Positions 44,306 to 53,734 are shown, counted from the stretch's first letter. The stretch is 64,000 nucleotides of DNA from CAWAPS01 sp963783945 (GCA_963783945.1 CAWAPS010000002.1:124001-188000); one strand, 5' to 3'. Numbers and translations are program-made. Notes: generated from the letters alone by a model not told the origin.

Positions 44306-46021
44306 TCAGCTGGATCGGCTGGATCGGCTGGGTCGATTGGAACTGTCGCCGCGTCTCGGGTGGCGAGGATCCTCTGGCGGCACGAAGGGGCGTTTACCCT
44401 CGCCGGCCGCTAGGGCCCAGTTAGCGGTGGTCTTGAGCCGGTGATGATGCGAACACAGCAGGTCTAGGTGATCGAACACGGTGATGTGGGTCTTGACCCA
44501 GTCGATGCGATGGTCCGCTTCGAGATGCACCCGCGCAACACAGCCGGCGGCCGCGCAGGTGGGGTAGAGCCACTCGAGGGCGCTGCGTTGGTAGACATTG
44601 GGGGCGCGGCCGAGGTGGGCCACACCCACCACGGATTTGCCTTTGGTCAAGATGGCGGCGACGAAAGCGTCGCCGGTGGTCACCAGTTGGCGGGCCACCG
44701 ACACCGGAATCGGTCCGTAGCCGGCCAGCTCACACGTCTCGCCCTCGAGAACGAGGCCTCGAAGCCAGGTGTCATAGTCCACCCGCAACAGCAGTTTCAC
44801 TGGGGCGCCGAGCCGGGTCCGCTTGCGCGATCTTCCTTTGCCTCTTCCTCGTGTGCCTTGGGCCGCAGGCGGGGAAAGGTGGGAGGCGGTCTCGGCGCCG
44901 ACAGGTCGCGAGTGGCGGGCCAGCGCCGCTCCTCCCTGTGAGGCTCGATCGGACCGGCCTGGTGATTCTGGGCCGGCGGCGGAGTGATCGCCGTTCTGGT
45001 CGGCCGCGCCGATGAACCGCCGATGCCCGCTCGTCGAAGCCTGGCCGTCAGGTACGGGGCGACTGTCCCGGGCCGGCACTTCCCCGCCAGAGCCCGAGGG
45101 CCCGCCCCTCTCGATCCCGGAGCGGTAGCCGAACAGGTCAAGCTCACCTGCACTCCTCGCCGCAGGGGGCGGGGCGCACGGACTATCGACCTGATTGGCC
45201 AAATGAGCCAGGTCACCGCCGCCGGCGCTCCGGGAAGGTTCGTCGTTATCTGGCCGCGTTGAGTCGGCGGCACGGGCGCTTTCATCCATTCCTGGGCTGC
45301 TGGTGGCTTGAAGCGCCAGATCGTGCAGGGCATCGAAGGCGTAGAGATCGGGGTGCTCTCGGACCCCGATCGCCCGGCACCGGCGGAACTGTCGATCTCG
45401 CCGGGCATCGACGGCCGCCATGATCTGAGCTCCGGCGTCGGGCGGCCCGACGGCATTGAGGTGCCACACCCCTTCGGGATCGGTCCATGCCCGCAGCCTC
45501 CGCCGGCGCCGAATTCCCTCGTAGCGGGCCTCCAGATCTGAGGCGGCCGCTCGGGTCCGGGCGATCTCATCACGTAATTCACCGATACTGAGACGGCCTG
45601 CCCCCTCCACCAGACGGCCCGCCACGCGCGGATCGGCTTTGACCGCCCGCCCGATCATCCCGGCCTGCGTGGGCGAGATCCGCCCTTCAAGCGCGGCCGA
45701 CGCCAACTCGGGAGCCTCACCGAGCGCTCGGCCGACGTCGAGCACCTGACGGGCCTCACCTGGCGTCAGGCCGACCTGGCGGGCCAGCGACTCCGCCGCG
45801 CTCTTGGCCCCGCAGTCCCGCCAACCGGAGCCCTCAGCCGCTCGGGTGGCGGCAACCGCCTTGAGCGCAGCGGCTGCCGCCTCGATGGCCGCCGCCACGT
45901 CAACCACTCGCTCAGCGTCGGCGCACGACAGCGCACCCGGGTCGAACCCTGCCGTGTAGGTGCACAGCGCCTTTCTGATCTCTGCCAGTTGTTGGCACAC
46001 CGGATCTCGTCCTCGAATCAT
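44306..46021 (-). CDS. DUF222 / HNH endonuclease (13E12-repeat type)
   Basis: 571-residue protein. The N-terminal DUF222 domain (about 20-230) is helical and charged; a Ser/Pro-rich linker is followed by an HNH nuclease domain near the C-terminus (CVARVHLEADHRIDWVKTH, then LCSHHHRLK). This is the abundant actinobacterial 13E12-type family, often present in many copies. Expression is predicted to be SOS-controlled: TTGACA-17-TACAAT and a perfect LexA-type palindrome lie just upstream. In mycobacteria related genes belong to the LexA regulon. Its cellular role is unsettled (mobile endonuclease or repair). Confidence 0.9.
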   Translation of the reverse strand: MIRGRDPVCQQLAEIRKALCTYTAGFDPGALSCADAERVVDVAAAIEAAAAALKAVAATRAAEGSGWRDCGAKSAAESLARQVGLTPGEARQVLDVGRALGEAPELASAALEGRISPTQAGMIGRAVKADPRVAGRLVEGAGRLSIGELRDEIARTRAAASDLEARYEGIRRRRRLRAWTDPEGVWHLNAVGPPDAGAQIMAAVDARRDRQFRRCRAIGVREHPDLYAFDALHDLALQATSSPGMDESARAADSTRPDNDEPSRSAGGGDLAHLANQVDSPCAPPPAARSAGELDLFGYRSGIERGGPSGSGGEVPARDSRPVPDGQASTSGHRRFIGAADQNGDHSAAGPESPGRSDRASQGGAALARHSRPVGAETASHLSPPAAQGTRGRGKGRSRKRTRLGAPVKLLLRVDYDTWLRGLVLEGETCELAGYGPIPVSVARQLVTTGDAFVAAILTKGKSVVGVAHLGRAPNVYQRSALEWLYPTCAAAGCVARVHLEADHRIDWVKTHITVFDHLDLLCSHHHRLKTTANWALAAGEGKRPFVPPEDPRHPRRGDSSNRPSRSSRSS

Positions 46022-46060
46022 CGCGGGGGAACTTCATCGAGTCCGGTGTCACGTCACCAG

Positions 46061-46074
46061 CGAACGTATGTTCG
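46061..46074. promoter_or_regulatory. LexA (SOS) box
   Basis: CGAACGTATGTTCG matches the actinobacterial LexA consensus CGAAC-N4-GTTCG exactly. It lies directly downstream of the -10 (46075-46080), over the start of transcription. Confidence 0.85.
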
Positions 46075-46103
46075 ATTGTAGACCCAGTTCGAGCGACTGT
46101 CAA
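46075..46103 (-). promoter_or_regulatory. Strong promoter of the HNH gene
   Basis: TTGACA (46098-46103), 17-bp spacer and TACAAT (46075-46080) on the minus strand. Together with the adjacent LexA box this gives tight DNA-damage control. Confidence 0.8.
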
Positions 46104-46302
46104 GGGCAGAAAGCGAGAGATTCGGGGCGCTGGGCGGCATCGGACTTGGCCAGGAGTCGGGGGCGCCCCGGGCGGGGCGCACCGCGGGCGAGCGACGCAA
46201 CTTCAACCGAGCTGTGCAACCGACCCCTTAACCAGCCCCACCCGTTGGCCCACGGGTTCCTCCCCTACTCCGGTTATTGGCGCCGGATGGGTGAAGGACA
46301 GT

Positions 46303-46980
46303 TCACCGGTTGGTCAAGGCGTGCAGCCCTGCCGGCCTGCCGTCGACGTAAACCGTGACGTCACCGGCGCCGGCGGTTCTCCACGTGCCGTCCGGGTCGC
46401 GTATCAGGGCGGTCCGTTCGTCTACCGCGGCGATACGCAGGTGGCCGGTAGCCAGCTGGACGGTGCGATGAGCCTTCTCGTCGGACCACGTGTCGTAGTG
46501 CGGCAGCACGGCGAGGTGGTCGACCAGCCCCAGGCCGAGGGTGAGCGCTCCGCCCCTGGGGTCGACCATGGGGTCGCCGAGAACCATGGCTCCCGCCGAC
46601 GAACCAGCGACCACCGCCCCGTTGTGCCAGGCATCTGCCAGGGCTTGCCACAGGGGCGTGTCCTTGAGCACAGAACGGAGGTGCATCGGGGAACCACCGC
46701 CCAGATATACGAAGCGGGCCCCGGAAACGGCGCGGGCCGCCCCCGGATCCATGGCGTCGCGCCGGTTCAGGACCATGAGGCCCTGCACCGTCGCCCCGAA
46801 TCCGGCGAACCACTTGGTGGCCGCCTCGACCGCTCGGGTCGGATGCTCATAGGCGGCAGCCGTGGGCAGCACTACCACCTCAGGCCGACCGGATGTCTTC
46901 CACAACTCCTCGTCGAAGTCGCACCCCTCGGTCCATTCCGCCCCTCCGACCAGCGCCAGGGGTCCCGATCGATCGCTCAT
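46303..46980 (-). CDS. Peptidase S51-like (dipeptidase E/cyanophycinase family) protein
   Basis: 225 residues. The nucleophile serine lies in VAGSSAGAMVLGD, the S51 signature, within a class I glutamine-amidotransferase-like fold, and FVYLGGGSP forms the preceding conserved loop. Family members cut dipeptides starting with Asp or cyanophycin-type peptides. ATG 46980 (MSDRSGPLALVGG) fits homologues; a longer start at 47109 adds unconserved sequence. It lies divergent from the mutase gene. Confidence 0.85.
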   Translation of the reverse strand: MSDRSGPLALVGGAEWTEGCDFDEELWKTSGRPEVVVLPTAAAYEHPTRAVEAATKWFAGFGATVQGLMVLNRRDAMDPGAARAVSGARFVYLGGGSPMHLRSVLKDTPLWQALADAWHNGAVVAGSSAGAMVLGDPMVDPRGGALTLGLGLVDHLAVLPHYDTWSDEKAHRTVQLATGHLRIAAVDERTALIRDPDGTWRTAGAGDVTVYVDGRPAGLHALTNR

Positions 46981-47170
46981 CGCCGGATCACGGTAGCGGG
47001 TGCCGGCGGCGCCGGAAACGCCAGGGCGCAAAGGGCTCGACGGGTGCACCGAGCGTATCGGGCACCCGTCAGGTAGCCCAGGGGTGAAAGTCCCCTTCTC
47101 CTTGCTCACTCATTTTATCGAGATGTCGAGCCCGGCGCCTGTGCGAGCGTCCCGTGGGAGAATGTGGTCC

Positions 47171-49264
47171 ATGGTTCAGCCCGGTATCCCTGACCGACCG
47201 TGGGTAATGCGCACCTACTCCGGCCATTCGACCGCCAAGGCTTCGAACCAGCTGTACCGGACCAACCTGGCGAAAGGCCAGACCGGTTTATCGATCGCTT
47301 TCGATCTGCCGACCCAAACCGGCTACGACCCCGACGCCATTGAGGCACGGGGTGAGGTGGGCAAGGTCGGCGTCCCTGTGGTGCACGGTGGCCACATGGC
47401 CGATCTGATGGATGGGATCCCGCTGGACCGGATGAACACCTCGATGACGATCAACGCTACGGCGGCCTGGCTGCTGGCCCTCTATGTGGCCCGGGCGGAC
47501 GCCACCGGGGTGGCGCGACACCAGCTGAACGGCACCATCCAGAACGACATCATCAAGGAGTACCTCTCCCGGGGGACCTACATCTTCCCGCCCGAACCCA
47601 GCCGGCGGCTGACCGTCGACACCATCGCGTGGACCGTTCGCCACGCCCCGAGCTGGAACCCCATCAACGTGTGCAGCTACCACCTCCAGGAAGCCGGAGC
47701 CACGCCCGTGCAGGAGCTGGCCTTCTCCCTCGCCACCGCCATCGGGGTAGTGGACGCGGTGCGGGACTCACGCCAACTCGACCCCGAGGAGCTTCCCGCC
47801 GTGGTGGGCCGGATCTCGTTCTTCTGCAACGCCGGCATCCGCTTTGTCGAGGAAACCTGCAAGATGCGCGCCTTCACCGCCATGTGGGACCGCATCTGCG
47901 CCGAGAGGTGGGGGGTAAAGGACCCGAAGCTGCGCCGCTTCCGCTACGGCGTCCAGGTCAACTCTCTGGGTCTGACCGAGCAGCAACCGGAGAACAACGT
48001 TCCCCGGATCGCCCTCGAAGCCCTGGGCGTGATCCTGTCGCGCCGAGCCCGAGCCCGGGCGGTGCAGCTGCCGGCGTGGAACGAGGCCCTGGGCCTTCCC
48101 CAACCGTGGGACCAGCAGTGGTCACTGCGTATGCAGCAGATCCTGGCCTACGAAACCGACCTGCTGGAATACGGCGACATCCTGGACGGCTCCCACGTCA
48201 TCGAACGACTCACCGCCGAGCTCACCGAGGCCGCCCAGGCCGAGCTCGATGACCTGCTCGCGTTGGGCGGCGCCTTCGAGGCCATTGAAACCATGAAGGC
48301 CCGTCTGGTCGCCAGCCAGTCGGAGAGGACCCGCCGCATCGAATCGGGAGAGCAGGTGGTCGTGGGGGTCAATCGATTCACCACGACCGAAGTGTCGCCC
48401 CTCGGAGGTACCGAGTCGATCCTGAGGGTCGACCCAGCGGTCGAAGCCCTCCTGGTGGAGGACGTGACCCGATGGAGGAACACGCGGGACGTCGGGGCCG
48501 TTAACGCCGCGCTCGACGGTATGCGGCGGGATGCAGAGGCCAAAGGGCCTTCCGCCAACCTGATGATGGCAAGCATCGACCTGGCCCATGCCGGCGGCAC
48601 CACCGGTGAGTGGGCGGGGGCCCTGCGCCAGGTCTGGGGCGAGTACCGGGCGCCCACCGGCCTGGGGGGCCACCGCCGAACAAACGCCGCGGCGGCCGGC
48701 GCTGGGCCGCGCCGTCCCGCCGGCAACGAACCGCCCGACGCGACCCTGCCGGCACGGAGTCAACCGGCATCCGACGGGACGGACCCCGCTCGCCGCGACC
48801 TCGACCTGGCCCGCGAGCGGATCTTGGCCCTGGCCGGCAAACGCGGCGGCCCGCCCCGCCTGCTGGTGGCCAAGCCAGGCCTCGACGGCCACAGCAACGG
48901 AGCGGAGCAGATCGCGGTGGCCGCGCGTGACGCCGGCTTCGAAGTGGTGTACCAGGGCATCCGGCAGACGCCAGAGCAGATTGCCGCCGTGGCCCGCGAC
49001 GAGGACGTCGACGTCGTAGGCCTGTCGATCCTGTCGGGCAGCCACATGAACCTGGTCGAAGACGTCCGCGACCGCTTGCGAGTCGCCGGCGTGGACGTGC
49101 CACTGGTGGTCGGGGGAATTATCCCACCGGAGGACGAGGCCCGACTGCTCGCGGGCGGGGTGGCGGCCGTCTACACGCCCAAGGATTACAAGCTGGGGCA
49201 GATCATGGCCGACCTGGCCGACCTGGTTGCCTCCAGCCTCGACGCCCCGCTTCCTTCCGGCTGA
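47171..49264 (+). CDS. ecm: Ethylmalonyl-CoA mutase (MeaA type), B12-dependent
   Basis: 697-residue single-chain mutase. The barrel opens RTYSGHSTAKASNQLYR and includes SIAFDLPTQTGYDPD (PTQTGYD marks Ecm; methylmalonyl-CoA mutases have ATHRGYD), then EYLSRGTYIFPPEPS and LGLTEQQPENNV. After a Pro/Gly/Ala-rich linker (about 500-550) comes the cobalamin domain with DGHSNG (His replaces the lower axial ligand), LSILSGSHM and VGGIIP. It rearranges ethylmalonyl-CoA to methylsuccinyl-CoA in acetyl-CoA assimilation. Start ATG 47171 (MVQPGIPDRPW) or 47162; GGGAG lies upstream. Confidence 0.88.
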   Translation: MVQPGIPDRPWVMRTYSGHSTAKASNQLYRTNLAKGQTGLSIAFDLPTQTGYDPDAIEARGEVGKVGVPVVHGGHMADLMDGIPLDRMNTSMTINATAAWLLALYVARADATGVARHQLNGTIQNDIIKEYLSRGTYIFPPEPSRRLTVDTIAWTVRHAPSWNPINVCSYHLQEAGATPVQELAFSLATAIGVVDAVRDSRQLDPEELPAVVGRISFFCNAGIRFVEETCKMRAFTAMWDRICAERWGVKDPKLRRFRYGVQVNSLGLTEQQPENNVPRIALEALGVILSRRARARAVQLPAWNEALGLPQPWDQQWSLRMQQILAYETDLLEYGDILDGSHVIERLTAELTEAAQAELDDLLALGGAFEAIETMKARLVASQSERTRRIESGEQVVVGVNRFTTTEVSPLGGTESILRVDPAVEALLVEDVTRWRNTRDVGAVNAALDGMRRDAEAKGPSANLMMASIDLAHAGGTTGEWAGALRQVWGEYRAPTGLGGHRRTNAAAAGAGPRRPAGNEPPDATLPARSQPASDGTDPARRDLDLARERILALAGKRGGPPRLLVAKPGLDGHSNGAEQIAVAARDAGFEVVYQGIRQTPEQIAAVARDEDVDVVGLSILSGSHMNLVEDVRDRLRVAGVDVPLVVGGIIPPEDEARLLAGGVAAVYTPKDYKLGQIMADLADLVASSLDAPLPSG

Positions 49265-49291
49265 TTGGTTACTTGCCCGGGACCGGGCGGC

Positions 49292-49945
49292 CTAGCGCTC
49301 CGGGTCCGGTTCCCAGACCACCCGGAGGTCCCGTCGGGCCTCCTCGAGATGTTTGCGCACCGTGCCGTCCGCGATGCCGAGGGCCTCTCCAGCGTCGTGG
49401 ACGGAAACGCCGACGACAAAGCACAGGACAGCGCAAGCCCGGCGTTTCGGCGGCATCCGGGCAAGCAGTTCCTCCACGGCCAGCATGCTGGTTGTGTCGT
49501 GGTCGGGGGCGACGGCGGTTGGCTCGGAGGCTGCGACCAGCGCGGTTCGGGCCGACCGCCGCTGTGAGCGTTGCAGCAGGCGAAAAGCCGTCGTGTAGAC
49601 GTAGCCGGGAGGGTTGGAGCCTTTGCTGACCCGCCGCCACCGGGACAGGGCACGGGCGAACGCCTCCTGTGCCAGCTCTTCAGCAGTACCCCCTTCGGCT
49701 CCCCCGAGTTCCAGCGCCCTGACCAGCCGTCGGTAGTGGTTGGTGTAGCACTCGACGAAGTCCGAGCCGGGCCCGGGGGTCGGGGCGCCCGCCCGGCCCC
49801 TCGCATCCGCCCGGCCCCTCGCACCCGCCCGGCCCCTCGCACCCGCCTCGCCCTCGACACCCCCCGCGCCCCCTCCCCCGCCCGCCGTGAACTCTCGGAC
49901 CCGGCCGACCGGCGCGAGCGATCCGACCCGCTCGGTTGGCCCCAC
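49292..49945 (-). CDS. ECF-type RNA polymerase sigma factor
   Basis: About 217 residues. Region 2 reads FVECYTNHYRRLVRALELG through AEELAQEAFARALSRW, and region 4 reads LARMPPKRRACAVLCFVVGVSVHDAGEALGIADGTVRKHL with a helix-turn-helix. Before region 2 lies an Arg/Gly/Ala repeat tail coded by 18-bp repeats. The start is unsure: GTG 49945 is the first plausible one after the upstream gene stops; an in-frame ATG at 50170 would overlap that gene by 146 bases. Its membrane-anchored upstream neighbour may form a signalling pair. Confidence 0.8.
   Translation of the reverse strand: MGPTERVGSLAPVGRVREFTAGGGGGAGGVEGEAGARGRAGARGRADARGRAGAPTPGPGSDFVECYTNHYRRLVRALELGGAEGGTAEELAQEAFARALSRWRRVSKGSNPPGYVYTTAFRLLQRSQRRSARTALVAASEPTAVAPDHDTTSMLAVEELLARMPPKRRACAVLCFVVGVSVHDAGEALGIADGTVRKHLEEARRDLRVVWEPDPER
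49791..49847. repeat. 18-bp tandem repeat in the sigma-factor N-terminus
   Basis: About three copies of TCGCACCCGCCCGGCCCC, one with a single change. They encode the basic repeat GRAGAR on the minus strand. Confidence 0.8.
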
Positions 49946-50024
49946 CGGCTCGGGCGAGGCTGCACGAACTCCATGCTGGCAGCCCGGCCGATCCGCTACG
50001 CCACCGGCCGCGCCGGCCGGGCCG

Positions 50025-51140
50025 TCATCCTGACGACGATCCCGATGACGCACCCGGTACCGCCCCGGGAACCGGTTTGACCAGCGCCGGACTGGTCGGC
50101 ACAACCTGGGCGGCGCAGACGAGGGCGGATCCGGAGCGGACGGACGGCTGGCCCGGGCTGGCACCGGCACCGATCGACGTCGGCGACGAGGACACCCCCG
50201 GCGAAATACCGCCGCCCTGCTCCGGGGTACCGCCCTCCTTGGCCCCGCCGGCTGACACCGGCGGCGGGCAGGGCCGGCAACTCGACGGAATGGGGGTGAG
50301 CCCGGTGCCTACCTGGGCCGACGCCAGCACCTGCCCGGACGAGCCGAGGGCCTGCGCCGTAGCGATAACCGTCTCGTTCGCAGTCGAGGAACGCTGGTTG
50401 ACCGGCACGACCACAGCCAGGGCGGCCCACCCCTTGACCGGCGTCATCTCGTCGTAGCCGCCTGCTGCGAACTCCACCCGCACCCTGGCCACCTTGGGGG
50501 ACGACGCGACAGCAACCACGGCAACGGGGTCGCCCTCGGCCGAACCGAGTACCTCTCCGCTTGTGGCAGTGATGGCCCGCCCTCCGGTTGTTGCGGCCGG
50601 CCAGGACCAAGCCGACAGGGTCCCGACCATACCGGCGGTGGAGACCTCGGCTTGAAACGCCGGCCCGCCGGCCACGCACGCCCCCATGATGTTCTCTGCC
50701 GGCACAGCCTTGGCCAGGCTGGTCAGGAACCCCCTGATGGTGACGACCCCGTCGGTCCGGGTGAATATATGAGTGAACGCGCCGGGCTCGCCCACGATGG
50801 CGGACGACGACCCCGCGCCCGACGAACCAGAACCCGAAGCCCCTGGTCCCGTCTCAGGCGTGGGGCCTGCTCCCGGCCCGATCGCGGCGGCGCTAGGGCT
50901 GCCGCCGACCGTCGTGGAGCTGGAACCGTTCGACCCGGCAACGAGCGTCTGTCCGTTTCCCGAATGGCCGGAGTGGTTGGAGACCCCGTACCCGATGGCC
51001 CCGCCCGCCAGCAGCGCGGTAACCACTCCGCCTGCCGCCCACCGCCATCGTCTGCGCCCGGCTCGGGCCACGATGGCTCGGAGCTCGTCGGCGCCGGCGG
51101 GCCGTCCCTGATCCTGGCCGAGGAGGTCTTCGGGGTCCAT
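50025..51140 (-). CDS. Membrane-anchored hypothetical protein upstream of the sigma factor
   Basis: 371 residues. A short cytoplasmic N-terminus (MDPEDLLGQDQGRPAG) leads to a membrane helix WAAGGVVTALLAGGAIGYGV (about 34-53), a Ser/Gly/Pro-rich region and a globular outer part with VVTIRGFLTSLAKAVPAENI and a CRPCPP Cys pair. The end is again Ser/Gly-rich. No family is recognised. Its position next to the ECF gene suggests an anti-sigma-like or sensor role, though zinc-binding anti-sigma motifs are missing. Confidence 0.7.
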   Translation of the reverse strand: MDPEDLLGQDQGRPAGADELRAIVARAGRRRWRWAAGGVVTALLAGGAIGYGVSNHSGHSGNGQTLVAGSNGSSSTTVGGSPSAAAIGPGAGPTPETGPGASGSGSSGAGSSSAIVGEPGAFTHIFTRTDGVVTIRGFLTSLAKAVPAENIMGACVAGGPAFQAEVSTAGMVGTLSAWSWPAATTGGRAITATSGEVLGSAEGDPVAVVAVASSPKVARVRVEFAAGGYDEMTPVKGWAALAVVVPVNQRSSTANETVIATAQALGSSGQVLASAQVGTGLTPIPSSCRPCPPPVSAGGAKEGGTPEQGGGISPGVSSSPTSIGAGASPGQPSVRSGSALVCAAQVVPTSPALVKPVPGAVPGASSGSSSG

Positions 51141-51203
51141 ACATCTACAAACCCCCGAGCACCGCGGTTCGCGTAGCGAGCCGGCCGGTTGACGGGAGAA
51201 ATT

Positions 51204-51395
51204 TCAGGAAGGGCGCTCCACCCACGGGCGGTTTCGCCGTACCAGGGAGTTGCCTGTCCACCACCGACCGGAGAACCGCCAGGCGCTCGGACGCTCGGGC
51301 TCGAAGGCGGGCGCCACCACGATGGGCCGGGGCCAGGTCATCTCGATGGCGGCCACGATGGCTGCCATTTCCTCCGGTGTGGGCTCGCTCGGCAT
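51204..51395 (-). CDS. Acyl-CoA carboxylase epsilon-like subunit
   Basis: 63-residue protein. It starts MPSEPTPEEMAAIVAAIE and includes RPSAWRFSGRWW, like the small epsilon subunits that stabilise actinobacterial acyl-CoA carboxylases. Its ATG overlaps the carboxyltransferase stop as ATGA (51395-51398), showing co-translation. The beta subunit binds it on the outside of the complex. Confidence 0.8.
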   Translation of the reverse strand: MPSEPTPEEMAAIVAAIEMTWPRPIVVAPAFEPERPSAWRFSGRWWTGNSLVRRNRPWVERPS

Positions 51396-52951
51396 CAGAG
51401 GGGCACGTTCCCGTGCTTGCGTTGGGGGAGCTCCTCGCGCTTGGACTTGAGGAGACCCAGGCTGCGGGCCAGCACCTTGCGGGTGTCGGCGGGATCGATC
51501 ACGTCGTCCACATAGCCCCGCTCGGCTGCCAGATAAGGGTTGGCGAACTTCTCGGTGTACTCGTCGACCAGCTCGGCCCGCCTGGCTGCCCGGTCGGGCG
51601 ACGTCGCCAGCTCCCGGCGGTAGACGATGTCGACTGCCCCCTGGGGTCCCATCACGGCCAGCTCGGCGGACGGCCAGGCGAACGCCAGATCGGCCCCGAT
51701 CGATTTCGAGTTCATGACCACGTAAGCCCCGCCGTAGGCCTTTCGCGTGATGATCTGGATCCTCGGCACCGTCGACTCGCAATAGGCGTAGAGGAGCTTG
51801 GCGCCGTGCCGGATAATCCCGCCATATTCCTGGTCTGTGCCCGGCATGAACCCTGGAACGTCTACAAACGTCACCAGGGGAATGTGAAAGGCGTCGCAGG
51901 TTCGCACGAACCTCGCCCCTTTCTCCGAGCTTTCGATGTCGAGTACGCCAGCCAGGTTTTGCGGCTGATTCCCGACAATGCCGACGACGTGCCCATCAAT
52001 GCGAGCAAACCCGCACACTAGGTTCATGGCCCAGAGCGCGTGGTACTCGACGAAATCGCCGTCGTCCACCACAGCCGCTATGACCTTCTTCATGTCGTAG
52101 GGCTGGTTGGAACTCGGTGGGATGAGCTGTGACAGCTCCGGCGTCGACCGCTCGGGGTCGTCGTCCGGGATGGTCCGGGGCGGCTCCTCCATGTTGTTGG
52201 ACGGCAGGAAGCTCAGCAGGTCACGGACCTCGTCGAGGCAGGACTTCTCGTCCGCGGTCACGAACGCGGCCACGCCGGACTTGGTGGCGTGGGTGAGGGC
52301 GCCTCCAAGTTGCTCGAGGGTGACTTCTTCCCCGGTGACGGTCTTTACCACGTCGGGACCGGTGATGAACATCTGGGACGTGTCGCGGACCATGAAGATG
52401 AAATCGGTCATCGCCGGGCTGTACACCGCCCCACCGGCGCACGACCCCATGATGACGCTTATTTGGGGGATGACTCCCGACGCGTCGACGTTTCTCTTGA
52501 AGATCCCGCCGAAGTAGTGAAGGCCGACCACGCCTTCCTGGACCCGAGCTCCCCCACCGTCGTTTATCCCGATCATCGGCACGCCCAACGACGTCGCCAG
52601 ATCCATGATCTTGTGGACTTTCTCGCCGAATACCTCGCCCAACGATCCACCGTTAACCGTGAAGTCCTGGGAGAAGACGCAGACCCTTCGCCCGTTGATC
52701 GTGCCGAAACCGGTGACCACTCCGTCGGTGTACGGCCGTTTGTCATCGGGCAGTCCGGGCGCGCGAGTACGAGCCAGCATGTCGAGCTCCTGGAACGTTC
52801 CCTCGTCCAGGAGGTAGTCGATCCGCTCCCGGGCGGTCATCTTGCCTTTGGAGTGCTGGCGCTCGACTGCGTGGGGCGAGCCGGCATGGAGGGCGGCCTC
52901 TCGGCGGACAGCCAACTCCTCCAGCCGCTCGGTCATGGGGTGCTCTGACAT
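51395..52951 (-). CDS. Acyl-CoA (propionyl/acetyl) carboxylase, beta carboxyltransferase subunit
   Basis: 518-residue carboxyltransferase. It transfers CO2 from biotin to propionyl- or acetyl-CoA, and works with a biotinylated alpha subunit not present here. Motifs: GSLGEVFGEKVHKIMDLA, INDGGGARVQEGV (oxyanion loop), GSCAGGAVYSPA, FVDVPGFMPGTDQEYGGIIRHGAKLLYAY, and KAYGGAYVVMNS. Length fits AccD5/PccB. Directly followed by an epsilon-like gene. In the same block, epimerase and mutase genes handle the products methylmalonyl- or ethylmalonyl-CoA. Confidence 0.95.
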   Translation of the reverse strand: MSEHPMTERLEELAVRREAALHAGSPHAVERQHSKGKMTARERIDYLLDEGTFQELDMLARTRAPGLPDDKRPYTDGVVTGFGTINGRRVCVFSQDFTVNGGSLGEVFGEKVHKIMDLATSLGVPMIGINDGGGARVQEGVVGLHYFGGIFKRNVDASGVIPQISVIMGSCAGGAVYSPAMTDFIFMVRDTSQMFITGPDVVKTVTGEEVTLEQLGGALTHATKSGVAAFVTADEKSCLDEVRDLLSFLPSNNMEEPPRTIPDDDPERSTPELSQLIPPSSNQPYDMKKVIAAVVDDGDFVEYHALWAMNLVCGFARIDGHVVGIVGNQPQNLAGVLDIESSEKGARFVRTCDAFHIPLVTFVDVPGFMPGTDQEYGGIIRHGAKLLYAYCESTVPRIQIITRKAYGGAYVVMNSKSIGADLAFAWPSAELAVMGPQGAVDIVYRRELATSPDRAARRAELVDEYTEKFANPYLAAERGYVDDVIDPADTRKVLARSLGLLKSKREELPQRKHGNVPL

Positions 52952-52995
52952 CGCCGCTAGAGGGTACCCCGCGCTGCCTGCGGCAAACTGAATCG

Positions 52996-53712
52996 GTGAG
53001 CCGGCTGACCGGACGGCCCTTACGAGCCGTGGAGCCTCCCCGCAGCAGATGGGTCTTTCCGAACGACGCCGCCACTCTCGCCGCGGCCGCGGGCGGCAAC
53101 GAGATCGTCGGCGTGGGAGCCGATCTGGAACCCGGCACGCTGCTGGCGGCCTACCGGGCCGGAGTCTTTCCCATGCCTGCCCGTCGGGGACTTACCGCGT
53201 GGTGGTCGCCCGACCCCAGGGGGGTCATACCCCTCGCCAGCGGAGGGGGGCTCAAGGTCTCGAGGTCCCTGCGCAAGGCGTGCACCCGCTTCGAGATCCG
53301 GATCGATACCGCGTTCTCCGAGGTCATCGACGCCTGCGGAGACCGGCGGCGGCCTGGAGCGTGGATCGACCGCGACATCAAAGCCGCCTACGCCCGTCTC
53401 CACCAGCTCGGCTGGGTCCACACCGTCGAGGCGTGGGACGACCAGGGGCGTCTGGCCGGCGGGCTGTACGGCGTGGCCATCGGTGGGTTCTTCGCCGGGG
53501 AGTCGATGTTCCACCACCAGACCGATGCCTCCAAGGTGGCGCTGGTTGCCCTGGTGGACCTGCTTCGGGAAGCCCGGGCGTCACTGATCGACGTCCAGTG
53601 GGCGACGACCCACCTCATGTCGCTAGGGGCGGTAGAGGTGAGCCGCCAGAGATACCACGGCCTCCTGCGGGAGGCCCTCGACCGCCTGCAACCGCCGGTG
53701 TTCGGCGGCTGA
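52996..53712 (+). CDS. aat: Leucyl/phenylalanyl-tRNA-protein transferase
   Basis: 238-residue enzyme that adds Leu or Phe to N-terminal Arg/Lys, marking proteins for the N-end rule. Diagnostic parts are RWVFPNDAAT, YRAGVFPMP, WWSPDPRGVIPL, GVAIGGFFAGESMFH and VDVQWATTHLMSLGA-type end (here IDVQWATTHLMSLGA). GTG start at 52996. Short linker to the divergent carboxylase gene. Presence implies a Clp-based degradation route. Confidence 0.95.
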   Translation: MSRLTGRPLRAVEPPRSRWVFPNDAATLAAAAGGNEIVGVGADLEPGTLLAAYRAGVFPMPARRGLTAWWSPDPRGVIPLASGGGLKVSRSLRKACTRFEIRIDTAFSEVIDACGDRRRPGAWIDRDIKAAYARLHQLGWVHTVEAWDDQGRLAGGLYGVAIGGFFAGESMFHHQTDASKVALVALVDLLREARASLIDVQWATTHLMSLGAVEVSRQRYHGLLREALDRLQPPVFGG

Positions 53713-53734
53713 ATACGGGCCGGAGGCTGGCCGG

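Noticed and set aside
49946..50170. ATG 50170 as start of the ECF sigma factor
   Set aside because: It would overlap the upstream gene by 146 bases and encode a stretch that merely reads that gene out of frame.
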